In this document: positions 1 through 7,349 of the stretch, in pieces
Layout: every line of letters begins with the position of its first letter
How positions within the stretch are numbered: the stretch's first letter is position 1
Source of the DNA: Prevotella sp. DNF00663
GTDB lineage: Bacteria > Bacteroidota > Bacteroidia > Bacteroidales > Bacteroidaceae
Assembly: GCF_001553265.1 (NCBI RefSeq)
Contig: NZ_KQ960581.1
Coordinates: forward strand, 1-39,256
Direction of reading: 5' to 3'
DNA length: 39,256 bases
Position numbers and translations under genes: made by a program
The notes under the pieces: model-generated
Database searches by the model: none
What the model was told of the DNA's origin: nothing
Seen by the model: the letters and a program-made list of their open reading frames with translations, nothing else

Positions 1-34
1 AAAGAGAGTATATCAATTTTGACACACCCTCTCT
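1..34. repeat. Outward-facing IS-type terminal repeat (left)
   Basis: These 34 bases are the reverse complement of the last 34 bases of the window with 31 matches. Read from the inside outward both start AGAGAGGGTGTGTCAAAATT, which looks like the tip of an insertion sequence. No transposase is present inside the window, so the element itself lies beyond the edge. The simplest reading is that the assembly breaks at a multicopy IS on both sides. The IS family is not identified. Confidence 0.65.
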
Positions 35-54
35 CGTCAAATATAGGCAATGAG

Positions 55-300
55 TTATAGCCTGTCAGCAGCTTGCATAATGCGCCCTGCTATATCCTGT
101 AATGAAGTCTTCAACCGTTCTCGGTCTACATCGCTGAAATCGTCTGCAACTCCGTTGTTCGTCCCGCTAAACTTGTGATAGAGCCATGAGCGCGACTTGC
201 CAAAGTAATTTTTTGCCAAGTATGCCCAGTTTACCTCTTCATAAACATCGTTAAGAACCTGTCGAACGGTTGTTTTTTGCTGTTTGATTGCTATTTCCAT
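55..300 (-). CDS. DUF5053-type small protein
   Basis: An 81-aa protein. The central stretch AYLAKNYFGKSRSWLYHKF followed by a C-terminal helix of the DRERLKTSLQDIAGRI type is what I know from the DUF5053 family of Bacteroidota, usually found in mobile elements and prophages. The first half reads like a small helix-turn-helix (a domain that recognises itself or DNA), but no function is established. It begins at the only good ATG and is the second gene of a short leftward operon after a 46-aa protein, with a hairpin between them. It ends just before the outer arm of the inverted repeat at 36-45. Confidence 0.75.
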   Translation of the reverse strand: MEIAIKQQKTTVRQVLNDVYEEVNWAYLAKNYFGKSRSWLYHKFSGTNNGVADDFSDVDRERLKTSLQDIAGRIMQAADRL

Positions 301-314
301 ATTGCTTTGTTTTA

Positions 315-338
315 GCTCTCCCCCTTTCGAGGGAGAGC
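315..338 (-). terminator. Intergenic hairpin between two small genes
   Basis: GCTCTCCC (315-322) pairs with GGGAGAGC (331-338) around an eight-base loop. In the leftward transcript it lies after the stop of the 46-aa gene and before the DUF5053 gene. There is no U-run, so it may be a weak terminator, a stabilising hairpin or a processing site. Confidence 0.4.
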
Positions 339-344
339 GGTTCT

Positions 345-485
345 TTATTCATGTTCCATTAACTCGTAGACCAACCCCATAATGTAGATTTCCAAATTTT
401 GTTCACCGTTTGGATAGGCCTTTCTGTAATTTCTTAGAGCTTGTATCAGCTCATCTTCTTTCTCTGTGTACTTCATATGACTCAT
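345..485 (-). CDS. 46-aa small protein, unknown
   Basis: A 46-aa acidic protein beginning MSHMKYTEKEDELIQALRN; a second possible start is the Met at residue 4. It looks mainly helical and I do not recognise a family. It is supported by position: a consensus promoter at 502-533 would place the transcript start only about ten bases before its ATG, so the mRNA is nearly leaderless, and the gene is followed by a hairpin and then the DUF5053 gene in the same direction. Confidence 0.6.
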   Translation of the reverse strand: MSHMKYTEKEDELIQALRNYRKAYPNGEQNLEIYIMGLVYELMEHE

Positions 486-501
486 TTTATATTTGACACT
501 A

Positions 502-533
502 CAAAGGTAATAATCTTTTGCGTATTAACCAAA
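502..533 (-). promoter_or_regulatory. Bacteroidota promoter for the left mini-operon
   Basis: Read leftward there is TTTG (530-533), 20 bases, then TACCTTTG (502-509), a full match to the Bacteroidota consensus TTTG-N19-21-TAnnTTTG. Four bases downstream comes GTCAAATATA, the same register as GTCAAA in the right-flank leaders. Confidence 0.75.
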
Positions 534-598
534 TAAAAGAGAAAGAAAATCATCAAAAGGTGATAGATTAACATTTCATCTAGTTTAATCTGTAAAAG

Positions 599-742
599 AA
601 ATGGCGAAGAAAGAAGTTCCTCGCCATTTTAGATATTGATACTAGGTATCAAGTAGTACACATCTTCATCAATGTATTTCGGCATGTATTTGCAGTGAAT
701 CATAAGACTTTTTGAGTATTTCTATTTTCCATTAAAGTATAT
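599..742 (-). ncRNA. Possible mini-transcript ending in a hairpin
   Basis: A -7 box TATCTTTG lies at 749-756 (leftward), and about 145 bases on there is a 9-bp hairpin (599-607 with 621-629) followed by a U-rich tail. No good -33 box is seen. The only reading frames are a 10-codon frame overlapping by ATGA with a 24-codon frame (start 703, stop 629) that begins MIHCKYMPKYIDEDVYYL and ends exactly at the hairpin. It could be a small RNA, a micropeptide mRNA or the remnant of a longer gene. Confidence 0.3.
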
Positions 743-847
743 AATATGCAAAGATATAGAATATTTACTGAATATCATATATTTCGCGTTAAAATCCATC
801 GCGAAGTCTACAAAAATCGTTAATCAATTTGAAAAGAAGCAGCAACC

Positions 848-1560
848 TATCTTTGATGTTGAAGTATTATATTTTCGCATGTCAAAAATATTCAAACCTA
901 AAAACATCCCTTTTTATCATTATTTGAAAAAGGGGTGTTTTACCGCTTTCCCTTAGATTTAAGGGTATATCTGTAAATCTGAGGGCAATTTTCGCAACTT
1001 TCAACGCCCTGAGAGTTGCGAGACCGATTTAAAAAACATGTTTTTTGCATGTGTTTTCCACGGTCGTATTTTGCAAAGTGTTGATTTCTAATCAAATAGC
1101 ACTTTGCAAACAGGAAAAAGCAGAATGGTCTGCGTTTCTTGCCCTCACCGCCCTACGCAAGGTTTGCAATTGCCTCCCTGCACTTCAACGGTATATGTAA
1201 AGAACTTTTATAAGTTCGTGACCAACGTTGTGCTTTTTTCTTCGTTGGCAATTGCCATCCTCGGTATTCTGCAATCGTGGAGTATTCTCGATTGCTGCAT
1301 ACACATATACTGTCCTTACTGCTTTGACATGGTATGGTGTCGAGCTCGTTCGATACGTTGCCATGGTTGCCTGCGTGGCACTGGAACGCTAGTAAAGCAC
1401 TTGTTGTCACTTCGTAATACGGCAATGCGTATATAGAGTGATGATATGTGCGCTGATGGTTTATACAGTTCTGCTCTGCTTATGGTATTTCTACAAGGTT
1501 TTGCTAGGTGTTAGCGTAGCAAAGGTGTAGTGAGACATACGGTAGGCAGGGTGTATAATA
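848..1560 (+). ncRNA. Candidate structured RNA, hairpin-rich non-coding stretch
   Basis: No supported gene lies between 533 and 1577. From 901 on, hairpins follow one another: 901-915/927-941, 950-961/974-985, 993-1003/1010-1020, 1031-1040/1048-1057 inside 1022-1026/1061-1065, 1070-1080/1100-1110 with an inner 6-bp stem, 1202-1207/1212-1217, 1271-1277/1289-1295, 1337-1343/1350-1356 inside 1328-1332/1361-1365, 1417-1421/1428-1432 and 1500-1506/1517-1523. A long-range pair joins 1166-1174 and 1247-1255. In four stems the imperfect pair is T opposite G on the plus strand, which RNA of that strand tolerates (G-U) but the other strand does not (A-C). A plus-strand box TATCTTTG at 848-855 could start it, although its TTTG partner is only 16 bases away. 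Function unknown. Confidence 0.4.
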
Positions 1561-1576
1561 CTTTCAAGGCTTGAAC

Positions 1577-1609
1577 AAAAAAAAACTCCTGAGGCATTGC
1601 CACAGGAGT
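1577..1609 (-). terminator. Rho-independent terminator after the ArdC-like gene
   Basis: In the leftward transcript CTCCTGTGGC and GCCTCAGGAG pair around AAT, followed by nine U residues (the A-run at 1577-1585). It lies about 20 bases after the stop codon at 1629. This is the cleanest intrinsic terminator in the window. Confidence 0.9.
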
Positions 1610-1628
1610 AATATTATAGGTGAAGATG

Positions 1629-2645
1629 CTAAGCAATCTTCTCCAGTATCATTTTGCTAGCTTTCTCTACATCAGATAGTAGTGTGAGCACGTATGTTGG
1701 TTCTTGCTGCAGTCCTGCTATCCAGCAGTCTAGATAGGCAGCATTATTGTCAAGGATGCGTTTGTCAAATCCTAGTGCTTGCCCTATACGTGCTGCACCC
1801 AGTTCCGCGACCAACTCTTCTTTTGCGTAGAGCTTATCACCGAAACGTTTACCTCTTTGTCTATTCAAGCGACTTTCTATGCCTGTAGAGTGGACCATTT
1901 CATGAAGCAGGCAAGCGTAGAATTCTTGACCGTCTTTGTATATCTCATCATCGGTCTTTCCTGTCTTGAACTGAGATTTCATAGGAACGACTATTCTATC
2001 GTATTTTGGCTGATAATAAGCTCCGTCAGAGGGTTTTGTGTATTCGATAGGACACAACCAACTTTCGTTAGCCAGCATAGAATCTATAGCTATATTGTCA
2101 TACATACCGTCTGTGTCTGTAGAGTTTTCGGCATTCCCATATACCTTTCTAAACTCATCAACTTTGTCCGGGTGCTTCTCTGTCAAATTAGTCTGTGCGA
2201 TATTAAACACATGATAGCTCTTCAAGAATGGGAACTTAGTACATTCAGCCTGCTTTTCTATAGACAACTTGAGGTAGTCCTGTAGTGTGATTTTCCGGCC
2301 ATTGGGCGTGGTGATGGAGTAGTCCCAGAAAATGACCGGCATAGACTCTTCGCCTTTATTGATATGCGCTCCTAGTTTGTTCGCTTGACGTAGTGTACAA
2401 TAGACAGGAAGCTCGTAATCATGCATTGCACAGTCTAGCATTAACAAGAAGACATTGCTTCCCTGATAGTATTTTCCTTCTATATTTGATGGGGGGCCGC
2501 CTAATGTGCGACCGACCCATCCTTTTTTCCATTGTCCTGCTTTCATCTGCTTCATACGTTCGATGATCATAGTTGCGAACTTCTCTAAAACTTTCTCGTT
2601 GTGTTCATTAATCTTCATAACTGTATCTCTTTGAAAGTGAAACAT
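1629..2645 (-). CDS. ArdC-like antirestriction / zincin-type protein
   Basis: A 338-aa protein with the two-part layout of the ArdC family: an N-terminal DUF1738-type ssDNA-binding region (about 10-150, with GKYYQGSNVFLL and MPVIFWDY) and a C-terminal zinc metallopeptidase-like domain. The zinc motif HEMVH is at 248-252 and is followed by TG, RLNR and YAKEELVAELGA (273-284), which supplies the usual third ligand. ArdC proteins protect incoming DNA from restriction in plasmids and conjugative elements; whether this one does so is inferred from family. The start overlaps the preceding stop (TAATG); an ATG nine codons later (2618) is also possible. It ends at a strong terminator. Confidence 0.8.
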   Translation of the reverse strand: MFHFQRDTVMKINEHNEKVLEKFATMIIERMKQMKAGQWKKGWVGRTLGGPPSNIEGKYYQGSNVFLLMLDCAMHDYELPVYCTLRQANKLGAHINKGEESMPVIFWDYSITTPNGRKITLQDYLKLSIEKQAECTKFPFLKSYHVFNIAQTNLTEKHPDKVDEFRKVYGNAENSTDTDGMYDNIAIDSMLANESWLCPIEYTKPSDGAYYQPKYDRIVVPMKSQFKTGKTDDEIYKDGQEFYACLLHEMVHSTGIESRLNRQRGKRFGDKLYAKEELVAELGAARIGQALGFDKRILDNNAAYLDCWIAGLQQEPTYVLTLLSDVEKASKMILEKIA

Positions 2646-2881
2646 TAACCCATGATGGTTACATTGATGTACATAATATCGACCATTGAATCCATTGCTA
2701 GCTGCTCAGCTGTTGCAGTTGCTTCTGCGCATGAGTCTGCCATGATTTCAAATGTTAAGTAATCTCCGTCTTCCCCATTTACTTCTACTTGATAGACGTT
2801 CTGTGAAAACATGCTACTCTTTCTGTGTCCTTTTTGAAAGCCTTTGATAGTTGCGTCTGAGAAAATAGTTGTTGTTGTCAT
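2645..2881 (-). CDS. 78-aa protein, unknown, upstream of ArdC-like gene
   Basis: A 78-aa protein beginning MTTTTIFSDATIKGF. It looks like a small alpha-beta fold with an acidic centre (VNGEDGDYLTFEIMADSCAEA) and no membrane segment or signal peptide. I do not recognise the family. It shares a TAATG stop-start overlap with the ArdC-like gene and a promoter about 200 bases upstream with a structured leader, so the two are one transcription unit. It may be an accessory or dosage partner of the ArdC-like protein, but this is only an inference from position. Confidence 0.6.
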   Translation of the reverse strand: MTTTTIFSDATIKGFQKGHRKSSMFSQNVYQVEVNGEDGDYLTFEIMADSCAEATATAEQLAMDSMVDIMYINVTIMG

Positions 2882-2967
2882 AATTGTATAATTTTAATTG
2901 TTGAACTTTTTAATTTTTACGTGCATAAGAGAGCAGCAATCGGAAAGACAGCAATGCAAGAGATGGC

Positions 2968-3033
2968 CGAAAAGTTTTTAACAACGCTTGGAAAAATGAT
3001 AGGCTTATGCCCATTTTTCTTAAAAAGTTTTCG
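2968..3033 (-). promoter_or_regulatory. Large hairpin in the leader of the ArdC-like operon
   Basis: CGAAAAGTTTTTAA (2968-2981) and TTAAAAAGTTTTCG (3020-3033) pair at 13 of 14 positions; inside, GAAAAATG pairs with CATTTTTC and GGC with GCC around TTAT. The structure sits in the roughly 200-base leader between the promoter at 3083-3116 and the start at 2881. It may control expression of the operon; the mechanism is not evident. Confidence 0.5.
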
Positions 3034-3082
3034 AGACAAGTCAGAGCGTGCCCTTGCAGTAGTCGGGAGTGCGCTAATTTTG

Positions 3083-3116
3083 CAAAGGAAAAATAAGAAG
3101 TGCGACAATATCAAAA
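3083..3116 (-). promoter_or_regulatory. Promoter of the ArdC-like operon
   Basis: Leftward TTTTG (3112-3116), 21 bases, TTCCTTTG (3083-3090). The -7 box deviates from TAnnTTTG only at its second base. It is followed by the structured leader and the 78-aa gene. Confidence 0.6.
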
Positions 3117-3418
3117 TGCAATGATAACAACAGACGGAATCAGAGGTCAATCAATGGTCATAACGAGGACAGACACAGTGAGTAGACATATAGAACTTGT
3201 AAGTAGAGATGGTTGGGGTTGCCTCTCTTTTTCTTGAAATCATGACAGTCTTAGGTAGAAGCATCGGTATCGTATCAGTCATATTCTTGGTCGTTGGCAT
3301 CAATGTACCATAGTGTTTTTTACAAAAAGAGGTAAAAGGATGAATTTGACATAACAAGTTTTGGTTAGCGGTATGACATAGAAGCAAGTATAGGGGTTGA
3401 AAGCTGCAAAATAGAAAA
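3117..3418. other. Intergenic stretch, probable left prophage edge
   Basis: About 300 bases between the flank promoter and the terminator behind the terminase. I see no convincing gene; the open frames here lack a believable start context. The leftmost clear phage gene (large terminase) ends right of this stretch and flank-type genes lie left of it, so the left attachment junction should fall here. I found no direct repeat with the corresponding right-hand interval (36.38-36.54 kb) beyond a chance-level 8-mer. Confidence 0.4.
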
Positions 3419-3444
3419 GGTCGCCCCCACGAATGGAGACGACC
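3419..3444 (-). terminator. Terminator behind the large terminase gene
   Basis: Leftward RNA: GGTCG with flanking partial pairs closes on CGACC and is followed by a U-rich run (complement of AAAATAGAAAA at 3408-3418). It lies about 30 bases after the terminase stop and closes phage block 1. Confidence 0.7.
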
Positions 3445-3475
3445 ACACATCATGAAAAAAGAAAACTATGGAGAA

Positions 3476-5101
3476 TTATTTTGAGTAGGAATTGGTGGTG
3501 ATACCGCGTATCTGCATGACAGGGAACCGTTCTACACCTATACAAAGCGTATCAAAGGCGTCGGAGCCATCAGTACGAGCCTCCAATTTATCTTCTTCGG
3601 TCTCTGCCAGCTTCTCACCACGCTTATCTTTCTTGCCATTATACACACCTGCCGAAGTGATGGAAATTAGCAGGTCAGGGTTGTTATCGCGATTGATGAG
3701 AATCATGTGATTTGCACGACCACGGAACATCCGGTTGATGAGTGCATTCTTATCGATATGCGACATAGGTTGCCCGATATACACTGCACGCACATTCCAT
3801 TGATGCAGTTTCAGAGTTTTCTCAATTTCTTTATGAAAGTCATTATTATGCAGCGCATAATTGTTTCCGACGAATGTAGCATCATAATAGAAAATTACTT
3901 GTTTACGCCTGTGATAGCGATAATAACTCATGAAATCTTCTAGTAATTCAGGAAGTTTCCGCTCATATTTAACAAAGAACGATTTCAAGACTCGAAGTTT
4001 GAAGTCGAAACCAACTTGACCTACTACTAGCCAGTTGATGTTTGCATTAGCATCAAACGCTATGCATAGCGGTGCATCTCCAATAAGGTCGCTATCCATC
4101 CTGCAATCATCAGGCATGTTGTCTTTATCGAGGTTATGCAAATTGAGGACATTCTCATTCGGTGCGGTATAGAGATTGACGTCTTCACGCATACCACCAT
4201 AGAAGCCGTCTGCCGAGATGCCAATGTGCCTACACATAATAGAAGTAGCAAATGTCAGCGGAGGCAAATCACGTTTTGCTCGACGAATAAACTCTTCTCC
4301 AAGCAATGCTAAGTTTTCTATAGATGAATACTCCTTATATAAAAGACATTGTGAGCGGAAAAATGAAAGTTTCTGCTGCAATTTACCTATTTGTTCGTCA
4401 ATCTGTATGCTGTTTCCAGGGTGTTTAAGACGTTTTTTTCGGAGTTTCCAAAGTTGAAAGACCAGTCCTTCGATAACCTCGACGAGCTCTGGATCCATCT
4501 TTTCCTTGTATGACAAGAACCAAGAGCCTTTCTTTGTAATTGGCATATCGCTCGTGATGGTCATACCGTGGTGTAATGGGAAGTCTCGGAAGTACATCTC
4601 ATTACCACGGTTAGCTTGAAACGTCTCATCTTTGAGCTGCTCAAAGTCAATAAATTTCGCTTCATCTATGATGAGATAGTCGAGAGACATTGAGTTTGAC
4701 GTACCACTTCTATCCTGTGAAATGACATTGATAACAGAACCGTTATAGAAGCTGATGGTATTCTCCCAGTTGGCCGGTGTGAAGATCGGATTTTTCCAAT
4801 GTAATTTTTTCCAAGGCTTTTTCCCGACTACATAATGAAGGTCGCGCTTGAATCCCCATCGCTCTAAATGAATGAGCATGGATGGTAGGATATTCGTGAG
4901 GCATCGTTTTACTGATGGCGCCACGAAGCCCCCCATCGAGCCCGGCATTCCTTGTACACAACTTTGGGCGCGACGTGCCTGTATGGCACCTTTTCCAAGT
5001 CCACGTCCGGCTACGATGACTTCGTCTCGCGTATTCATCGTCAGCGTGTATAGTTGTGCATCGTTGAAATACTGTCTATTCGGTTGAGTCTGTTCCATCA
5101 T
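3476..5101 (-). CDS. Phage terminase large subunit
   Basis: A 541-aa packaging motor with ATPase and nuclease domains. The Walker A variant AGRGLGKGA is at 31-39, Walker B DYLIIDEAKF at 141-150. The RNase H-like nuclease shows acidic residues in CIAFDANANI (D350), IFYYDATF (D407) and the C-terminal TDGSDAFDTL. It would cut concatemeric phage DNA and pump it through the portal into the prohead. Length and motif order fit phage large terminases, in a form common in Bacteroidota phages. The ATG-ATG start overlaps the end of the small-subunit gene by 26 bases, implying coupled translation. It is the last gene of the leftward head operon. Confidence 0.92.
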   Translation of the reverse strand: MMEQTQPNRQYFNDAQLYTLTMNTRDEVIVAGRGLGKGAIQARRAQSCVQGMPGSMGGFVAPSVKRCLTNILPSMLIHLERWGFKRDLHYVVGKKPWKKLHWKNPIFTPANWENTISFYNGSVINVISQDRSGTSNSMSLDYLIIDEAKFIDFEQLKDETFQANRGNEMYFRDFPLHHGMTITSDMPITKKGSWFLSYKEKMDPELVEVIEGLVFQLWKLRKKRLKHPGNSIQIDEQIGKLQQKLSFFRSQCLLYKEYSSIENLALLGEEFIRRAKRDLPPLTFATSIMCRHIGISADGFYGGMREDVNLYTAPNENVLNLHNLDKDNMPDDCRMDSDLIGDAPLCIAFDANANINWLVVGQVGFDFKLRVLKSFFVKYERKLPELLEDFMSYYRYHRRKQVIFYYDATFVGNNYALHNNDFHKEIEKTLKLHQWNVRAVYIGQPMSHIDKNALINRMFRGRANHMILINRDNNPDLLISITSAGVYNGKKDKRGEKLAETEEDKLEARTDGSDAFDTLCIGVERFPVMQIRGITTNSYSK

Positions 5102-5672
5102 CTTCCACCTCTACGTATTCGGCATCCTCGATCATCGTGTCTTTACTGTACTTTGTAATGAGCTTCTTGATACGACTGCGTAAATCAGGAACTCGCTCAA
5201 TTCCGATAACCGATGGATCATCGGTAGGCTCGAAGTTCTGAGGCACGATTTTGTCGAACTCGAATTCCGGCTCATCGTCCTTATCGGTACGATTGTTAAG
5301 GATGCGGTTTTTTTCAATGGCAGCAACGGACCGGAAATCTCCGGCTCGTCTAGCTTTCTTCAAGTCTTCTTCTAAGTCTTTATTGATCTTCCATCGCATG
5401 AATTCCTTTCCTGCCTGCTGTATATTTCCAAGCAGCAATTGTACAAGATGCAGATCATCATAGGCTTGCGCCCGTCCTACCTTGAACATAGACATATCAT
5501 ATTGTACGATCTCTTGATCGAACTTCGTAGGGAACTGGAGCCAATACGCATACAATCCCCGAAGACGATGCAGTCTTTCGAGGATTTTCGGGTTTACTCG
5601 TAGTTCAAGAAGTTCATCATCGGAGAGTGTGATGTATCTAGAGTATTGATCTATGTTGACAGGTAGGCTCAT
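5076..5672 (-). CDS. Terminase small subunit-like protein
   Basis: A 198-aa, strongly helical, charged protein overlapping the large terminase start by 26 bases. The middle part (about 60-130) reads as helices with KAGRAQAYDDLH-like and KINKDLEEDLKKARRAGD stretches, and the C-terminus is acidic (EDAEYVEVEDDGTD). Its size and its place directly before the large subunit are typical for the DNA-recognition subunit of the packaging motor; sequence alone does not prove the role. The acidic tail may contact the large subunit. Confidence 0.65.
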   Translation of the reverse strand: MSLPVNIDQYSRYITLSDDELLELRVNPKILERLHRLRGLYAYWLQFPTKFDQEIVQYDMSMFKVGRAQAYDDLHLVQLLLGNIQQAGKEFMRWKINKDLEEDLKKARRAGDFRSVAAIEKNRILNNRTDKDDEPEFEFDKIVPQNFEPTDDPSVIGIERVPDLRSRIKKLITKYSKDTMIEDAEYVEVEDDGTDSTE

Positions 5673-5679
5673 GATTATA

Positions 5680-5961
5680 TTAAACGTTCACTTCTGAAAG
5701 CTGATTCATGATTAGCTTTTGACATTCTGCAATAGAGAAAGGTGAGCCGGCTATGGCTGCCTCTCTTATATTCTCTCGAAGTTGTAAGGCCGATGTTGAT
5801 ACTCCATTGAAAAAAGCTTTTCTAGCAGGATGTCCAATCGTATTGATGTCATCTGTCAATATGATTTCGTCAACATTCAATAGAAATGAGATTTCCTTTG
5901 GAGTCATCATCTCTTCAGCTTTCGTCTCTATTTCTTTCAGTAATTCTTGAGAATAGTCCAT
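5680..5961 (-). CDS. 93-aa phage protein before the terminase genes
   Basis: A 93-aa protein from the ATG at MDYSQELL; a longer frame starts only at a TTG. It contains MMTPKEISFLLNVDEIIL, which resembles the first helices of a DNA-binding domain, and a helical C-terminus (QLRENIREAAIAGSPFS). It begins inside the preceding PLD-like gene and ends seven bases before the small-terminase start. It could be a helper in DNA recognition for packaging, but I do not recognise a family. Confidence 0.55.
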   Translation of the reverse strand: MDYSQELLKEIETKAEEMMTPKEISFLLNVDEIILTDDINTIGHPARKAFFNGVSTSALQLRENIREAAIAGSPFSIAECQKLIMNQLSEVNV

Positions 5962-6445
5962 TGAGTTGCAGGCTTTTGTTGTTAACAATGTTTGATAAGC
6001 CGGTATATAAGCTTAGAAAAGCTTCTTGGCTTGTTGTTACCATGGTACACTCGGCACGGTCTCCGTATGTCTGATTCTGTGAAGTGATGACCGATACAGT
6101 CCATTTTTCGTTTTGTATGAGCATAATCTTCGAGTGGTTCATGGAAAGATATACCGTATCGAAATTGTTCTGCATCAGTTTATAAAGTTGTATGGTCTTT
6201 TGAGAAGCTTTCAGATCTGCAACAAGCACAGAATGTCCAATAAGCTTCTTTTTCTTTAATCTCCAAAATCCGGACAAGAAGGCGTCAGAAGTTGAAAATG
6301 TACTTACATAAACATCAGCTCTCCCGGTCTGCTCAAGAATCCAACCGAGCAGTCCGAGAGAGTGTAGTCCTGTGCCAAGATAGCACTGGAATGGTTGCTT
6401 ACTGAGCGGATTTAGAAGACTCGCTATCGGGTTCTTCCTGTTCAT
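5915..6445 (-). CDS. PLD-like (HKD-type) phage protein
   Basis: A 176-aa protein with a phospholipase D-like fold: an N-terminal GLHSLGLLGWILEQ helix, a beta-alpha core, and one HKD-type half site, MNHSKIMLI (H104, K106), followed by TSQNQTYGDRAE (121-132) as in nuclease-type members. Only one half site is present, so activity would need a dimer. Similar proteins sit near terminase genes in Bacteroidota phages. A nuclease role in DNA processing is an inference. It overlaps both neighbours by 47 bases, unusual for unrelated functions. Confidence 0.6.
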   Translation of the reverse strand: MNRKNPIASLLNPLSKQPFQCYLGTGLHSLGLLGWILEQTGRADVYVSTFSTSDAFLSGFWRLKKKKLIGHSVLVADLKASQKTIQLYKLMQNNFDTVYLSMNHSKIMLIQNEKWTVSVITSQNQTYGDRAECTMVTTSQEAFLSLYTGLSNIVNNKSLQLNGLFSRITERNRDES

Positions 6446-7277
6446 CGTTACTGTTCATTTCAATGCCAGCTTCAGACAGCTTTGACAACACTTCTTCGCC
6501 AATCACTTCGCCATTTGCGGTGATAACTAGCACTCGATCGTACATCTTCTTTCGCAAATTTTGATAGTCTATCATAGCATTTTCTCCTGCAGTCGGGTCC
6601 TCTGAGGTATGCTGCAGTGCTATGAGCTTATCAATATTCTTAGAAATGTACGACCTTGCATTACCGATATTCTTAGCGGCTTTCAAAGGGTCGTTCGTGC
6701 TATTGGCTTCCTTGTTTTCAGAATTATCAGAAGGCACTACATATGAGTCGTAGATGTCGAAATCTGCTTTGTATTTATACCAAAGGTCTTTGAGGATCAT
6801 CAGATATTCAAAGCGATCGCAAACCTTTTCGAGGGCTTTGCAAGTATTGAATGCTTCCTTGATTTTCTTCCACCTGTCAGCATTATGTCCCCAAATATTC
6901 TGAATCTCTACTGGTAGATTGTCATGATCGGTACGCTTCCCACCTCTAAGAGGTAGTATTTTTTCATCATCTATCTTCGTAGTGTTGTCTTCCGGTTCTG
7001 CTTCTATTGCAGCAGTTATGACAGGTGTGATTTCGTCATCAAGCTCTTTCACGTCGGCCAATGTCATTTTAGCAAGGCGCATCGGTAAGAACTTATTCAG
7101 TTCATACTTTATCTTTTCTACAAATCGTTCAGGGCGACGTACGATAGTATTGAACATGGCTTGGTTCTTATTCAGCTGTAACAGCATCATCGCACCTTCT
7201 ATAATATCCTGATGTTCTGTGTGCTCTTTCTCCTCTAGCCAATGTTTCAGTTTCAGTGTAAATTGATGGTCTATCAT
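6399..7277 (-). CDS. 292-aa phage protein, unknown
   Basis: A mostly helical protein starting at the ATG of MIDHQFTLKLKHWL; the longer frame upstream uses GTG and runs through a hairpin. It has a charged centre (EDNTTKIDDEKILPLRGGK), a long helical part (LKDLWYKYKADFDIYDSYV) and a very acidic tail (SNDEQEEPDSESSKSAQ). No membrane segments. Its place after the tail tube gene suggests a tail assembly or head-tail joining role, but I cannot name a family. Confidence 0.5.
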   Translation of the reverse strand: MIDHQFTLKLKHWLEEKEHTEHQDIIEGAMMLLQLNKNQAMFNTIVRRPERFVEKIKYELNKFLPMRLAKMTLADVKELDDEITPVITAAIEAEPEDNTTKIDDEKILPLRGGKRTDHDNLPVEIQNIWGHNADRWKKIKEAFNTCKALEKVCDRFEYLMILKDLWYKYKADFDIYDSYVVPSDNSENKEANSTNDPLKAAKNIGNARSYISKNIDKLIALQHTSEDPTAGENAMIDYQNLRKKMYDRVLVITANGEVIGEEVLSKLSEAGIEMNSNDEQEEPDSESSKSAQ

Positions 7278-7291
7278 AATTAATAAATTAG

Positions 7292-7337
7292 AAGGATGTA
7301 TGACACGTGGCCATGCCTTGCGTGTCATCACATCCTT
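7292..7337 (-). terminator. Strong hairpin after the tail tube gene
   Basis: Arms at 7292-7307 and 7321-7337 pair over 16 bp with one bulged base (AAGGATGT / ATGACACG parts). The following sequence is AT-rich but has no clear U-run. It could be a partial terminator or a 3' end that stabilises the mRNA of the abundant proteins upstream. Confidence 0.6.
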
Positions 7338-7349
7338 TTTGGTTACAAT

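Larger units (their letters stand above)
36..497 (-). repeat. Ten-base inverted arms around the DUF5053 operon
   Basis: GTCAAATATA at 36-45 and its exact reverse complement at 488-497 flank the two small genes. In the leftward transcript the first arm lies four bases after the -7 box and directly before the first start codon; the second arm follows the last gene and runs into TTTGACGA, where the IS tip begins. The same layout, -7 box, four or five bases, GTCAAA plus a variable tail, with a downstream complement ending TTTGACGA, is seen in the three leader units of the right flank. This is therefore read as a fourth, IS-interrupted member. Confidence 0.5.

Noticed and set aside
1104..1436. Open frames of 90-110 codons on both strands in the hairpin-rich stretch
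   Set aside because: They shadow each other, have no protein-like composition and lie over strong stems, so structure explains the region better.
2917..3453. Several short frames between the ArdC-like operon and the terminase
   Set aside because: No start context or family resemblance; they lie over the leader hairpin, promoter and terminator.
2882..3475. tRNA gene as integration target at the prophage edges
   Set aside because: No cloverleaf-like sequence or tRNA 3' end was found here or at 36.4-36.5 kb.
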